25,876 bases of DNA from Streptococcaceae bacterium. Lineage in GTDB: Bacteria > Bacillota > Bacilli > Lactobacillales > Streptococcaceae. Location: assembly GCA_031279745.1 (NCBI GenBank), contig JAITHN010000167.1:1-25876 (forward strand), read 5' to 3'. Every line of letters starts with the position of its first letter. The first letter of the stretch is position 1. Shown piece after piece: positions 7,062-13,347 of this stretch. Position numbers and translations under genes: made by a program. The notes below the pieces were generated by a model. The model was not told the origin of the DNA and did no database searches. It saw only the letters and a program-made list of their open reading frames with translations.

Positions 7062-7099
7062 ATAAGATGACCTCATTCTAAAACAAGAGGTGATCTTAT
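7062..7099 (+). promoter_or_regulatory. RBS-sequestering hairpin at the start of the ComX-like gene
   Basis: ATAAGATGACCTC (7062-7074) and GAGGTGATCTTAT (7087-7099) pair at 12 of 13 positions (one G/G opposition) around a 12-base loop. The 3' arm contains the whole Shine-Dalgarno GAGGTG (7087-7092) and the first two bases of the start codon. Folded, the mRNA would hide the initiation site, so translation would depend on melting or on a factor. There is no T-run, so this is not a terminator. Confidence 0.7.
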
Positions 7100-7631
7100 G
7101 AAAAAAATTTACGAGTATGGTGCATACTTTCCGCTAGTCAGAAGTGTCTATTTGAATAAGCTTGAAGGAATAATGGAGTGGGAAGATTTTGATCAAGAGG
7201 CGCACTTCCTCTATTATCAGCTACGAAAAAAATTTGATGGACGAATTGAGTTTGGGCTTTATTTCAAGATTGCGCTAAAAAACATGGCGATTAGCCTTAT
7301 AAGAAAAGCCCATTCTTTGAAAAGAAGGAGCAATCTCTATGCGGATTCTTATGAGAGTTTTTATGTGTTCGACCCATCAGATCCGTCTCTTGAAGAGAAA
7401 TACGATTCCTTATTTGGGCAACCACGCCCAGAAGAGCATCAAAGCGATGTACTCGCCCATTTAGATGAGTTCTTCCTTACACTGTCGGAAAAGGAGATGG
7501 ATGCACTAGACTTTTTTCTTGCAGAACACGAAAAAATTTCGGAGAGCGCAGACGAACGAAAGAGTAGAACATCTGCACTCTCAAGGGCGAAGGTGAAGTT
7601 TAAAAATTATTTAGAAGACACAGTTTATTGA
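7098..7631 (+). CDS. ComX/SigH-like competence sigma factor
   Basis: The 177-residue protein resembles the small ComX/SigX sigma factors of streptococci and lactococci. The region 2-like part is residues 29-80 (WEDFDQEAHFLYYQLRKKFD, then YFKIALKNMAISLIRKAHSL followed by basic KRR). The C-terminal part (115-175) looks like a reduced region 4 (HLDEFFLTLSEKEMDALDFF, ending in a basic helix). ComX directs RNA polymerase to late competence genes for DNA uptake. Length and layout fit, but identity to known ComX proteins is low, so another small sigma-70-type factor (SigH-like) is possible. No clear -10/-35 promoter lies in the 130 bases upstream, which suggests activator dependence. Initiation seems blocked by a hairpin (7062-7099). 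No late-competence Cin-box TACGAATA was noticed in an upstream region of this window. Confidence 0.65.
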   Translation: MKKIYEYGAYFPLVRSVYLNKLEGIMEWEDFDQEAHFLYYQLRKKFDGRIEFGLYFKIALKNMAISLIRKAHSLKRRSNLYADSYESFYVFDPSDPSLEEKYDSLFGQPRPEEHQSDVLAHLDEFFLTLSEKEMDALDFFLAEHEKISESADERKSRTSALSRAKVKFKNYLEDTVY

Positions 7632-7632
7632 G

Positions 7633-7662
7633 TTTACATAATTAAATTGACTGTGTTATTAT
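7633..7662 (+). promoter_or_regulatory. Possible promoter of the FolT-like gene
   Basis: TTTACA (7633-7638), an 18-base spacer and TATTAT (7657-7662) lie just after the sigma factor stop and 34 bases before the TTG start at 7696. AT-rich sequence gives such matches by chance, so this is tentative. Confidence 0.4.
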
Positions 7663-7695
7663 TCAAAAGCAAGTCACAATGGAAAGGGTACGCTT

Positions 7696-8223
7696 TTGAA
7701 AAGAATATTTACAACAAGAATAATTGCGATTTCCTCTATACTTATAGGTTTGGACGTTATTTTAACTGGTCCACTAGCAATTAATACACAGTTTCTTAGG
7801 ATTTCTATTAACTTTTTGACACATACGCTCTTGGGGGCAATTTTAGGACCGATAGGTGCACCCATAGCTTTTGGGATATCTGATGTTTTAGGAGCAACGA
7901 TTTTTCCATCAGGACCGTTCTTCTGGGGGTTCACTCTATCAGCCATGCTTCTTGGAGTTTTATATGGAATTTTTTACTATAAAAAAGAGATAACTTGGAA
8001 AAGAGTTGCTTTAGCAACGACAGTCATCACTCTTTTGGAATCGCTCATTTTCACGCCTATTTGGTTGACACTAATGTATAAAGTTCCGTTCTGGGGGTTG
8101 ATGCCCATCAGATTTGGAAAAGCATTGATTTTAATCCCAATACAGATTATCGTGGTTCATTTTGTATTGAAAAGATTACAGGCGACGCCAGTTTTTAAAA
8201 AACTGACGAAGGATTCTGATTGA
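7696..8223 (+). CDS. ECF transporter S component, FolT-like (folate)
   Basis: The 175-residue membrane protein has about six hydrophobic segments and the FolT-type pattern: LRISINFLTHTLLGAILGP, then SDVLGATIFPSGPFFWGFTL and SAMLLGVLYGIFYYKK. S components bind a vitamin and dock on a shared energising module (EcfA, EcfA', EcfT) encoded elsewhere. The resemblance is strongest to the folate family, though other S components share the layout. The start is a TTG at 7696 preceded by GGAAAGGG; no in-frame ATG lies near the expected first helix. It stands alone after the sigma gene with its own possible promoter; no folate enzyme gene is in the window. Confidence 0.7.
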   Translation: MKRIFTTRIIAISSILIGLDVILTGPLAINTQFLRISINFLTHTLLGAILGPIGAPIAFGISDVLGATIFPSGPFFWGFTLSAMLLGVLYGIFYYKKEITWKRVALATTVITLLESLIFTPIWLTLMYKVPFWGLMPIRFGKALILIPIQIIVVHFVLKRLQATPVFKKLTKDSD

Positions 8224-8297
8224 GCTTGATTTCGATTAAATAACAAAAAACTAATAAAATGTAATCAGATTGAAATATTTAAGAGTGATTTTGGTTG

Positions 8298-8303
8298 TAT
8301 AAT
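8298..8303 (+). promoter_or_regulatory. -10 box of the 3D-domain protein gene
   Basis: A perfect TATAAT stands 34 bases before the TTG start at 8338. The matching -35 region is poor (TATTTA at 17-base spacing), so strength is uncertain. Confidence 0.45.
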
Positions 8304-8337
8304 AACAGGGTTAGACTAGATAATTCGAGGTAAAAAA

Positions 8338-9405
8338 TTGAAGGCAAAAAGATTCGTCCACAACTGTTTAGTTGTCTTAGTGGCTTTTTCAATTCTTCCA
8401 GTTGTTACAATAGCCGAAACTTCTGAATCCGTAAGAATCCAGCAAAATCAAGCAAGGGAAGAGTCCAAAGCAATCACTGCTGATTTAAACCACGCGATTC
8501 AACAAGCAAATGAAAAATATACTGAAGTAGAAACACTTCAAGAAAAACTTGACCAATCCAAAAAGGAAGTCAAGAAGTTCGACTCTAAAATAAAAGAAAC
8601 AGAGAAGAATATCGGAAAGCGAAAACAAGTCGTTGCGGCACAGATGCAGGATCTACAAGTTACCGATAGAAACTTAACGTTCTTGGAACTGATTTTTTCT
8701 AGTGGGAGTTTGACGGAATTCATCCAGAAAACCGTGGCGTTAAGCATTCTTAGACAAGCGCAAACAGAAAAGATACAGATTTTGAATGAGTCAAGAGCAA
8801 CGTTGAAAAACTTAAAAGAGAAAAAAGAAAAAACAGTCGAAGATGTTAAGAAGCAGAAGGAAGACCTGACCGAAGAGTCAGAAAGCCTTACGGAAAGAGT
8901 TTCTGCTTTAAAATCACAATCTCTAAACAATCAGAAACTGTTAGCAGAACTTCAAAGCAAAGCTTACTTCTTAACTGATGAGGAGCAAAAGAATCGGGAT
9001 GAAGCGATGCAAACTTCCATGGATGAAGTATCCAATGAAAAAACGACTTCAAATGAAAATTCATCCACTCCTTCCAAAACTCCAAACCATCCATCAAAAC
9101 CGAGTGGTTCGACGGGGAGCGGGACGCACTTGACGGTTCAGTCTACGGGGTATTCCTATGCGCAACCGGGCTTGGGTTATCATACTGCAACTGGAATTGA
9201 TCTTCGTAAAAATCCAATGTGTATAGCAGTAGATCCACGCGTTATTCCTCTAGGATCTATGGTTGAGGTTCCAGGATATGGAATAGCAATTGCAGGAGAT
9301 ACAGGTGGTGCGATTATCGGAAACATCATCGATTTGCATTTTACCACTGTTCAGAAGTGTATCAATTGGGGCAGACGTACGATTACGATTAAAATTTTGT
9401 CATAA
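8338..9405 (+). CDS. Secreted coiled-coil protein with C-terminal 3D domain, putative peptidoglycan lytic enzyme
   Basis: The 355-residue protein has a signal peptide (about residues 1-26, cleavage after TIA), a long coiled coil (30-215, like the N-terminal part of PcsB-type hydrolases), a Ser/Thr/Pro-rich linker (about 225-268) and a C-terminal 3D domain (272-355). The three aspartates that name the domain are visible: Asp299 in AVDPRVIPLGS, Asp321 in GDTGGAI and Asp332 in IDLHF. 3D domains, as in YocH and Sps/Rpf-related proteins, have a double-psi beta-barrel like lytic transglycosylase MltA and cut or remodel peptidoglycan. The start is a TTG at 8338 with GAGGT upstream. A good terminator follows, so the gene is monocistronic. 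Confidence 0.82.
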   Translation: MKAKRFVHNCLVVLVAFSILPVVTIAETSESVRIQQNQAREESKAITADLNHAIQQANEKYTEVETLQEKLDQSKKEVKKFDSKIKETEKNIGKRKQVVAAQMQDLQVTDRNLTFLELIFSSGSLTEFIQKTVALSILRQAQTEKIQILNESRATLKNLKEKKEKTVEDVKKQKEDLTEESESLTERVSALKSQSLNNQKLLAELQSKAYFLTDEEQKNRDEAMQTSMDEVSNEKTTSNENSSTPSKTPNHPSKPSGSTGSGTHLTVQSTGYSYAQPGLGYHTATGIDLRKNPMCIAVDPRVIPLGSMVEVPGYGIAIAGDTGGAIIGNIIDLHFTTVQKCINWGRRTITIKILS

Positions 9406-9410
9406 AAAGT

Positions 9411-9433
9411 CGGAGCTTGCTCCGCCTTTTTTT
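9411..9433 (+). terminator. Rho-independent terminator after the 3D-domain protein gene
   Basis: CGGAG, loop CTTG, CTCCG (with an inner C-G possible) followed by CC and seven T. It starts 6 bases past the stop codon. Confidence 0.85.
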
Positions 9434-9445
9434 ATGAATAAACGA

Positions 9446-9475
9446 GAACCCTCATGTCTTTTGCATGAGCGGTTC
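9446..9475 (+). other. Stable hairpin in the leader of apbE
   Basis: GAACCCTCATG and CATGAGCGGTTC form an 11-base-pair stem with a single bulged C and a 7-base loop (TCTTTTG). There is no T-run, and the apbE Shine-Dalgarno GCGGAGG follows 5 bases later, unpaired. It could be a protein-binding leader element, an mRNA 5'-end stabiliser, or a remnant of a second terminator. Confidence 0.5.
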
Positions 9476-9491
9476 ATAAAGCGGAGGAATT

Positions 9492-10538
9492 ATGAAGAAA
9501 ATCAAAGGTGTCTTTGGAATAGCTTTCCTTTTACTATTATTATGTGCTTGCACGCCTTCTGATGAAAAAAATAAAACCGAGAGCGAGAGGAAATTCTTGC
9601 TAGGAACAACGGTTCAAATTACTATCGATCAACAAGGGAAGCGTGATGTTTTGGAAGAATGCTTTCGATTGGTTCAATCTCTTGGAGAAAGAATCGATGT
9701 AAATGATGCATCACATGAGAGTGAAATTGATAAGATCAATGAAAATGCAGGAAGGAAATTCGTGAAGGTGGATTCTAACATTTTCAGATTGATTGAGATT
9801 TCTTTGAGATATGCAAAGGAGTCAGACGGCCTTTTCGACCCGACCATAGGTCCGATTACCTCACTTTGGCATATTGGATTTGACGATGCGAGAAAACCCT
9901 CCCAAGCCGAGATTGATCAAGCGCTTAAACGAATAAATTATAAGGATGTTGAACTGGATAAGAAAAACGAACGTGTATTCTTAAGAAAACGGGACATGAA
10001 ACTCGATCTAGGGGCGATTGCTAAGGGGTTCATTGCAGATGAGGTAGCAGAACTCTTGCAAAAGAGAAAGGTGAAGAGTTCCATCATCGACCTAGGTGGG
10101 AATATCTATGTCTTGGGACACTCATTTAGAGGGGATTTTCCATGGACGGTTGGCATCCAAGATCCCAATAAGGCAAGAAATACAGTGATAGGTTATTTAA
10201 AAGGTGAAAATGAATCCTTTGTAACGAGCGGGATTTACGAGCGTTACCTCAAGGTAGGTGGAAAAACATATCACCATTTAATGAATCCAAAGACGGGCTA
10301 CCCTTTTGAAAATGATTTAGCTGGAGTGACCATCCAGTCGAAGCATTCGGTCGATGGAGATGGTCTTTCAACGACATTATTTGCCTTAGGTGTTGAAAAA
10401 GGGAAGCAATTTATCGAGAAGATGTCAGGCACAGAAGCGCTTTTTGTCACGAAAGACGACAAGATTGAAGTGACAAGCGGGCTGGTGGATAGTTTTGAGC
10501 TGGATTCAAAGAGTGGTTATCATTTGGCAGCAGATTGA
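9492..10538 (+). CDS. apbE: FAD:protein FMN transferase (ApbE), lipoprotein
   Basis: The 348-residue protein has a lipoprotein signal peptide with lipobox LCAC (Cys20) and the full ApbE domain. Visible motifs are DGLFDPTIGPITSLWHIG, LDLGAIAKGFIADEVAELL, IIDLGGNIYVLG, HHLMNPKTGYPF and the C-terminal DGLSTTLFALG. ApbE moves FMN from FAD to a Thr/Ser of extracellular flavoproteins, using Mg2+ held by conserved aspartates. In Gram-positive bacteria it serves flavin-based extracellular electron transfer and fumarate- or urocanate-reductase-like proteins. No flavinylation target lies in this window. It starts at an ATG with GGAGG, and rnpA follows with its own promoter. Confidence 0.93.
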   Translation: MKKIKGVFGIAFLLLLLCACTPSDEKNKTESERKFLLGTTVQITIDQQGKRDVLEECFRLVQSLGERIDVNDASHESEIDKINENAGRKFVKVDSNIFRLIEISLRYAKESDGLFDPTIGPITSLWHIGFDDARKPSQAEIDQALKRINYKDVELDKKNERVFLRKRDMKLDLGAIAKGFIADEVAELLQKRKVKSSIIDLGGNIYVLGHSFRGDFPWTVGIQDPNKARNTVIGYLKGENESFVTSGIYERYLKVGGKTYHHLMNPKTGYPFENDLAGVTIQSKHSVDGDGLSTTLFALGVEKGKQFIEKMSGTEALFVTKDDKIEVTSGLVDSFELDSKSGYHLAAD

Positions 10539-10589
10539 TTCGGCTTGGAACACTTGATTGGATTGCATCTTTTTTAAGTTCGAGGAATA

Positions 10590-10598
10590 TGGTAGAAT
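10590..10598 (+). promoter_or_regulatory. Extended -10 promoter of rnpA
   Basis: TGGTAGAAT supplies a TG one base ahead of TAGAAT (10593-10598), 24 bases before the GTG start of rnpA. No clear -35 box is present. Confidence 0.5.
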
Positions 10599-10621
10599 GT
10601 TGGATTGTGGGAGGTGAGGAT

Positions 10622-10972
10622 GTGCGAAAAGAATTTCGTGTAAAAAAAGATAGTGATTTTACGAAAATCCTACAAAATAAATCGTCCTTTGCAAACCGTA
10701 ATTTCATCTGTTATCATCTTCAAAATCCGGAGAACAAACACTTTCGAGTGGGGATTTCAGTTGGGAAAAAAGTATCCAAAAGAGCAGTGGATCGAAATAG
10801 TGTAAAGAGGAAAATTCGAGAAAGTCTATTTGAGTTAAAAGATGAAATTCGAGAAGATGAAGACTTCATTATTATCGCCAGACCAACTGCGTTGGATTTA
10901 AAAACGATTGAAGTAAAAAAGAACATCCTGCACTTATTGAAAAATGTAGGGGTGTTAAAGGAGAAAAAATGA
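10622..10972 (+). CDS. rnpA: Ribonuclease P protein component
   Basis: This 116-residue basic protein carries the RnpA signature: FRVKKDSDFTKILQNKSSFA at the start, FRVGISVGKKVSKRAVDRNS and then VKRKIRESL, the RNR-type helix that contacts the catalytic RNA. It assists RNase P RNA in removing tRNA 5' leaders. The GTG start at 10622 follows GGGAGGTGA; the frame is open upstream to 10535 but that part overlaps the promoter and the apbE end. The stop overlaps the yidC start by 4 bases (ATGA). In most bacteria rpmH lies just upstream; here apbE does. Confidence 0.95.
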   Translation: MRKEFRVKKDSDFTKILQNKSSFANRNFICYHLQNPENKHFRVGISVGKKVSKRAVDRNSVKRKIRESLFELKDEIREDEDFIIIARPTALDLKTIEVKKNILHLLKNVGVLKEKK

Positions 10973-11781
10973 AGAAAAGAAAAAAATATTTGATTCTTCT
11001 ATCAGGCGCACTTTTATTCTTATTAAGCGGCTGTGGGACATCAAAAATTACAGAACAGACACCTGGGATTTGGGAAAAATTTGTCTACTTCTTTGGAAGT
11101 GCAATAAAAGCCTTGTCATTGGGTGGGAAAATTGGGATTGGGATTATCATCTTCACTCTCATCATTCGTGTGATTCTATTCCCGTTAATGCATTTTCAGA
11201 CGAAAGCCATGCGGAAAACACAAGAATTGCAGCCTCAACTAAATAAATTAAAAGAGAAATATCCTGGAAAAGATCAAGAAAGCCGTCAAAAGCTCAACGA
11301 AGAAACACAAAAGCTTTATGCGGAATCAGGGGCAAATCCAGCGATAGGTTGTTTGCCAATGCTTGTCCAAATGCCTATTTTGATGGCATTGTACCAATCT
11401 CTGTCACGGATTGAAGGGTTGAACCAAGGGACATTCCTCTGGTTAAATCTAGGAAAACCGGACCATCTCTTCATTTTACCTGTGCTTGCAGCTTTGTTTA
11501 CATTTTTCTCCAGCTGGCTTTCAATGAAGGCAGCACCAGAACAAAATGGCATGACAAAATCAATGACCTATTTGATGCCAGGAATGATTTTCTTGTTCTC
11601 AATTAGTGTAGCAAGTGGGGTTTCTCTTTATTGGACCATCTCAAATGCCTTCCAAGTGGTTCAAACGCTTTTAATTAACAATCCGTTTGCCCTTAAAAAG
11701 GAGAGAGAAGAAAAAGCGCAAGCAATCAAAGAGAAAGAAAAAGCAAAACGTAAAGCATTAAAGAAAGCGATGAAAAAATAA
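10969..11781 (+). CDS. yidC: YidC/OxaA-family membrane protein insertase, lipoprotein type
   Basis: The 270-residue protein has a basic N-terminus, a lipoprotein signal with lipobox LSGC (Cys22), and five hydrophobic segments of the Oxa1/YidC core. Motifs include IIIFTLIIRVILFPLMHFQT, where the Arg in the first core segment is the hydrophilic-groove arginine, a helical hairpin of charged residues, and GCLPMLVQMPILMALYQ. The tail is very basic (KKEREEKAQAIKEKEKAKRK), suited to ribosome contact. It inserts membrane proteins with or without SecYEG. Translation is coupled to rnpA by a 4-base overlap. The jag/khpB gene that usually follows is absent, and a terminator comes directly after. Confidence 0.95.
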   Translation: MKKRKKYLILLSGALLFLLSGCGTSKITEQTPGIWEKFVYFFGSAIKALSLGGKIGIGIIIFTLIIRVILFPLMHFQTKAMRKTQELQPQLNKLKEKYPGKDQESRQKLNEETQKLYAESGANPAIGCLPMLVQMPILMALYQSLSRIEGLNQGTFLWLNLGKPDHLFILPVLAALFTFFSSWLSMKAAPEQNGMTKSMTYLMPGMIFLFSISVASGVSLYWTISNAFQVVQTLLINNPFALKKEREEKAQAIKEKEKAKRKALKKAMKK

Positions 11782-11787
11782 AGAATG

Positions 11788-11816
11788 GCGTACCTCTGAG
11801 GAGGTTCGCTTTTTTT
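11788..11816 (+). terminator. Rho-independent terminator of rnpA-yidC
   Basis: GCG, one mismatch, ACCTC, loop TGAG, GAGGT, one mismatch, CGC, then seven T. It begins 6 bases past the yidC stop. Confidence 0.88.
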
Positions 11817-11819
11817 GTG

Positions 11820-11875
11820 AGAAGTGATAGGGTAGCGGTGCGTCGTTGACCGCACAATTTACAACCGTTACTTCT
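11820..11875. other. Structured intergenic segment of unknown role
   Basis: AGAAGT (11820) and ACTTCT (11870) bracket a block containing GCGGT/ACCGC (11835-11853) and GTAGCGGT, which pairs with ACCGTTAC including one wobble. Several mutually exclusive folds are possible. No start codon with a ribosome binding site and no clear promoter are visible. It could be a small RNA, a decayed element or nothing. Confidence 0.3.
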
Positions 11876-11930
11876 GAAGTGTTATTATGCTTATGCAGCT
11901 TGTAAAGTGCCAGTTGTCCCTTAGTCTAAA

Positions 11931-11963
11931 AAGACGCATCTGCCAATACGGCTTATGCGTCTT
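11931..11963 (-). terminator. Terminator of the VOC-family gene
   Basis: AAGACGCAT and ATGCGTCTT form a perfect 9-base-pair stem with extra GCC/GGC pairing inside the loop. Read leftward it is followed by TTTTAG, a short T-run. It starts 12 bases past the stop of the leftward gene. Confidence 0.7.
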
Positions 11964-11974
11964 AAATGATTCAT

Positions 11975-12970
11975 TTAATTAATAGTGGTTTCCGAGCTTG
12001 CTTCTCCGAAGATGACTTCTACCTCGCCTGATAGATGACCAGTGCCTGTGTAGGGGCTTGCATCATCAAATCGAACCCCCTCTTTTTCATAAAAATCAAA
12101 GATTTCTTGTTGATTGCCCGTAAATCTTGGTGGTAGCGAGAACTTGCTTCCAAGCTCCAATAAACTTTCATCAAGGGTAAATCCGGGTGAATTCGTAGCA
12201 ATCTCAATGCGATTTCCGCCTGGCTCTCTCAAATAAATCGAGCGGAAATATCCACGGTCGACCATTAGTTCTCTCTTGTATCCATGAACAAGTGCGATTT
12301 CCCAGTACTTTTCAAGTTCCGCTTGATTGAGAGCATCGAGAGCAATATGGTCAACTGATCCTTTACCCCATTTTGATTTGGGTGCTGTGCTTTCTGTTTC
12401 AAATAGATAGAGGGCATGATCAGTATCTAGGTTTACAATATTTCCCTTTGTTTCAAGATTGAATACATCTTTAAAAAACTTCGCAGTCGCATCGATATTT
12501 GGAACATGTAATTCTGTTCCTGTAATTCCCGTAATTTGTTTGCCATAGGGGATGTCAGAGAAATAGTTGATATGCCAGTCGAAATTAATCTTTTCATTTT
12601 CATGAAGAGTTAAGGGGATGTTGTCAGGGTCTAACGTTTTAACCTGACCTCTACCGTTGATTTCAGCAGCGAAACCTTTTTGAGTCAAGCGACCTTTCCA
12701 GAATTCACTCGTGCCGTTAGGAATGGAGAGATGTATTCCGGAAATATACTGGCTGCCATCTACACGTTCCCTTCTTTTAAAGGCTGGAATAGCGAAAAAA
12801 GTAACAACGCTACCAGGACTTCCAGAAAAGTCACCGTAGTAGACATGGCGGACTTTGAAATTTGCCTGGTTGATGGAGTTTTTGATCAGTCGAAGCCCAA
12901 GAATATTTGTGTAGTAATCGATATTTCGATCAACGTCAGCTGTAATAAGTGAAATGTGATGTGCCTTCAT
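11975..12970 (-). CDS. VOC-family ring-cleaving dioxygenase-like protein (MhqO/MhqA-like)
   Basis: The 331-residue protein consists of two vicinal-oxygen-chelate (glyoxalase-type) halves. The first begins MKAHHISLITADVDRNIDYY; the second begins about residue 150 with GITGTELHVPNIDATAKFF. Candidate metal ligands are His in the MKAHHIS start, His in GSVDHIALD and Glu in GGNRIEIATN. This matches the Bacillota dioxygenases MhqO/MhqE/MhqA, which are linked to detoxifying quinones and catechols in the cytoplasm and are usually controlled by MhqR. GGGAGGAATTTT precedes the ATG. It is transcribed alone, with a terminator on either side. The actual substrate is unknown, and a metal-dependent glyoxalase role is the alternative. 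Confidence 0.82.
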   Translation of the reverse strand: MKAHHISLITADVDRNIDYYTNILGLRLIKNSINQANFKVRHVYYGDFSGSPGSVVTFFAIPAFKRRERVDGSQYISGIHLSIPNGTSEFWKGRLTQKGFAAEINGRGQVKTLDPDNIPLTLHENEKINFDWHINYFSDIPYGKQITGITGTELHVPNIDATAKFFKDVFNLETKGNIVNLDTDHALYLFETESTAPKSKWGKGSVDHIALDALNQAELEKYWEIALVHGYKRELMVDRGYFRSIYLREPGGNRIEIATNSPGFTLDESLLELGSKFSLPPRFTGNQQEIFDFYEKEGVRFDDASPYTGTGHLSGEVEVIFGEASSETTIN

Positions 12971-13007
12971 AAAATTCCTCCCATCCTTTTTCTCATCATA
13001 ATAGAAA

Positions 13008-13035
13008 AATGCAAAACATAAAAATGTTTTGCATT
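13008..13035 (-). terminator. AT-rich perfect 12-bp hairpin, terminator of the small DUF2187-like gene
   Basis: AATGCAAAACAT and ATGTTTTGCATT are perfect 12-base arms around a 4-base loop. Read leftward the hairpin ends in a T-rich run (TTTTTC), 6 bases past the stop at 13041, which suits a terminator. As a perfect palindrome ahead of the VOC gene it might also be an operator for that gene. Confidence 0.65.
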
Positions 13036-13040
13036 AGGTT

Positions 13041-13235
13041 CTATGATTCAAATAAATGTGTTTTTGCACAGAGGACTCTGTTTTGCTTATCGATGACTGT
13101 CTCTCTGTCAAGTGCATGAAAATCGTTGACTTCCATCACAACTGTTTTTTCGTGAATACTCAAAATCGTTCCTACAATTTTTTCACGAAACCCGATTGGG
13201 TGCCCAGTGCATTTTTTTCCGATTAATAATTCCAT
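13041..13235 (-). CDS. Small protein, probable DUF2187 (YkvS-like) family
   Basis: The 64-residue protein reads MELLIGKKCTGHPIGFREKI, then GTILSIHEKTVVMEVNDFHA and LDRETVIDKQNRVL. The spacing of Gly, the strand pattern and the ending ETVI(D/N)K resemble the small KOW-like DUF2187 proteins (Bacillus YkvS), whose function is unknown. The ATG at 13235 has GGAGGGAAG upstream; a longer frame to 13268 would start inside the cre-like operator and is rejected. Control by that operator (13254-13268) would tie it to sugar supply. The family call is tentative; the coding call is stronger because of the ribosome binding site, promoter and terminator. Confidence 0.6.
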   Translation of the reverse strand: MELLIGKKCTGHPIGFREKIVGTILSIHEKTVVMEVNDFHALDRETVIDKQNRVLCAKTHLFES

Positions 13236-13253
13236 AAGCTTCCCTCCAGTAAA

Positions 13254-13286
13254 TGCAAACGTTTTCAATACGTTTTTTTTATTGTA
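13254..13286 (-). promoter_or_regulatory. Extended -10 promoter plus cre-like operator of the DUF2187-like gene
   Basis: On the reverse strand TGCTACAAT gives an extended -10 (TACAAT at 13286-13281). It is followed at about +7 to +21 by TTGAAAACGTTTGCA (13268-13254), a cre match with one deviation from WTGNAARCGNWWWCA. The place just downstream of the start point suits repression by CcpA or another LacI-family regulator. Confidence 0.6.
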
Positions 13287-13347
13287 GCACTAAGCATTTA
13301 GAATTTCCATACGAAATTAAAATTATTAATCAAAAAAAGGAAAAAAA

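Noticed and set aside
6969..7097. Small pheromone gene (ComS/XIP-like) between the HTH and sigma genes
   Set aside because: No short frame with a ribosome binding site and a hydrophobic, tryptophan-containing end is visible.
7632..7695. THF riboswitch before the FolT-like gene
   Set aside because: The gap is only 64 bases, too short for a known THF riboswitch, and no suitable paired elements are seen.
8189..8205. CAGTTTTT/AAAAACTG palindrome at the end of the FolT-like gene
   Set aside because: It lies inside the coding part, is almost pure A/T and has no T-run after it; probably lysine/phenylalanine codons by chance.
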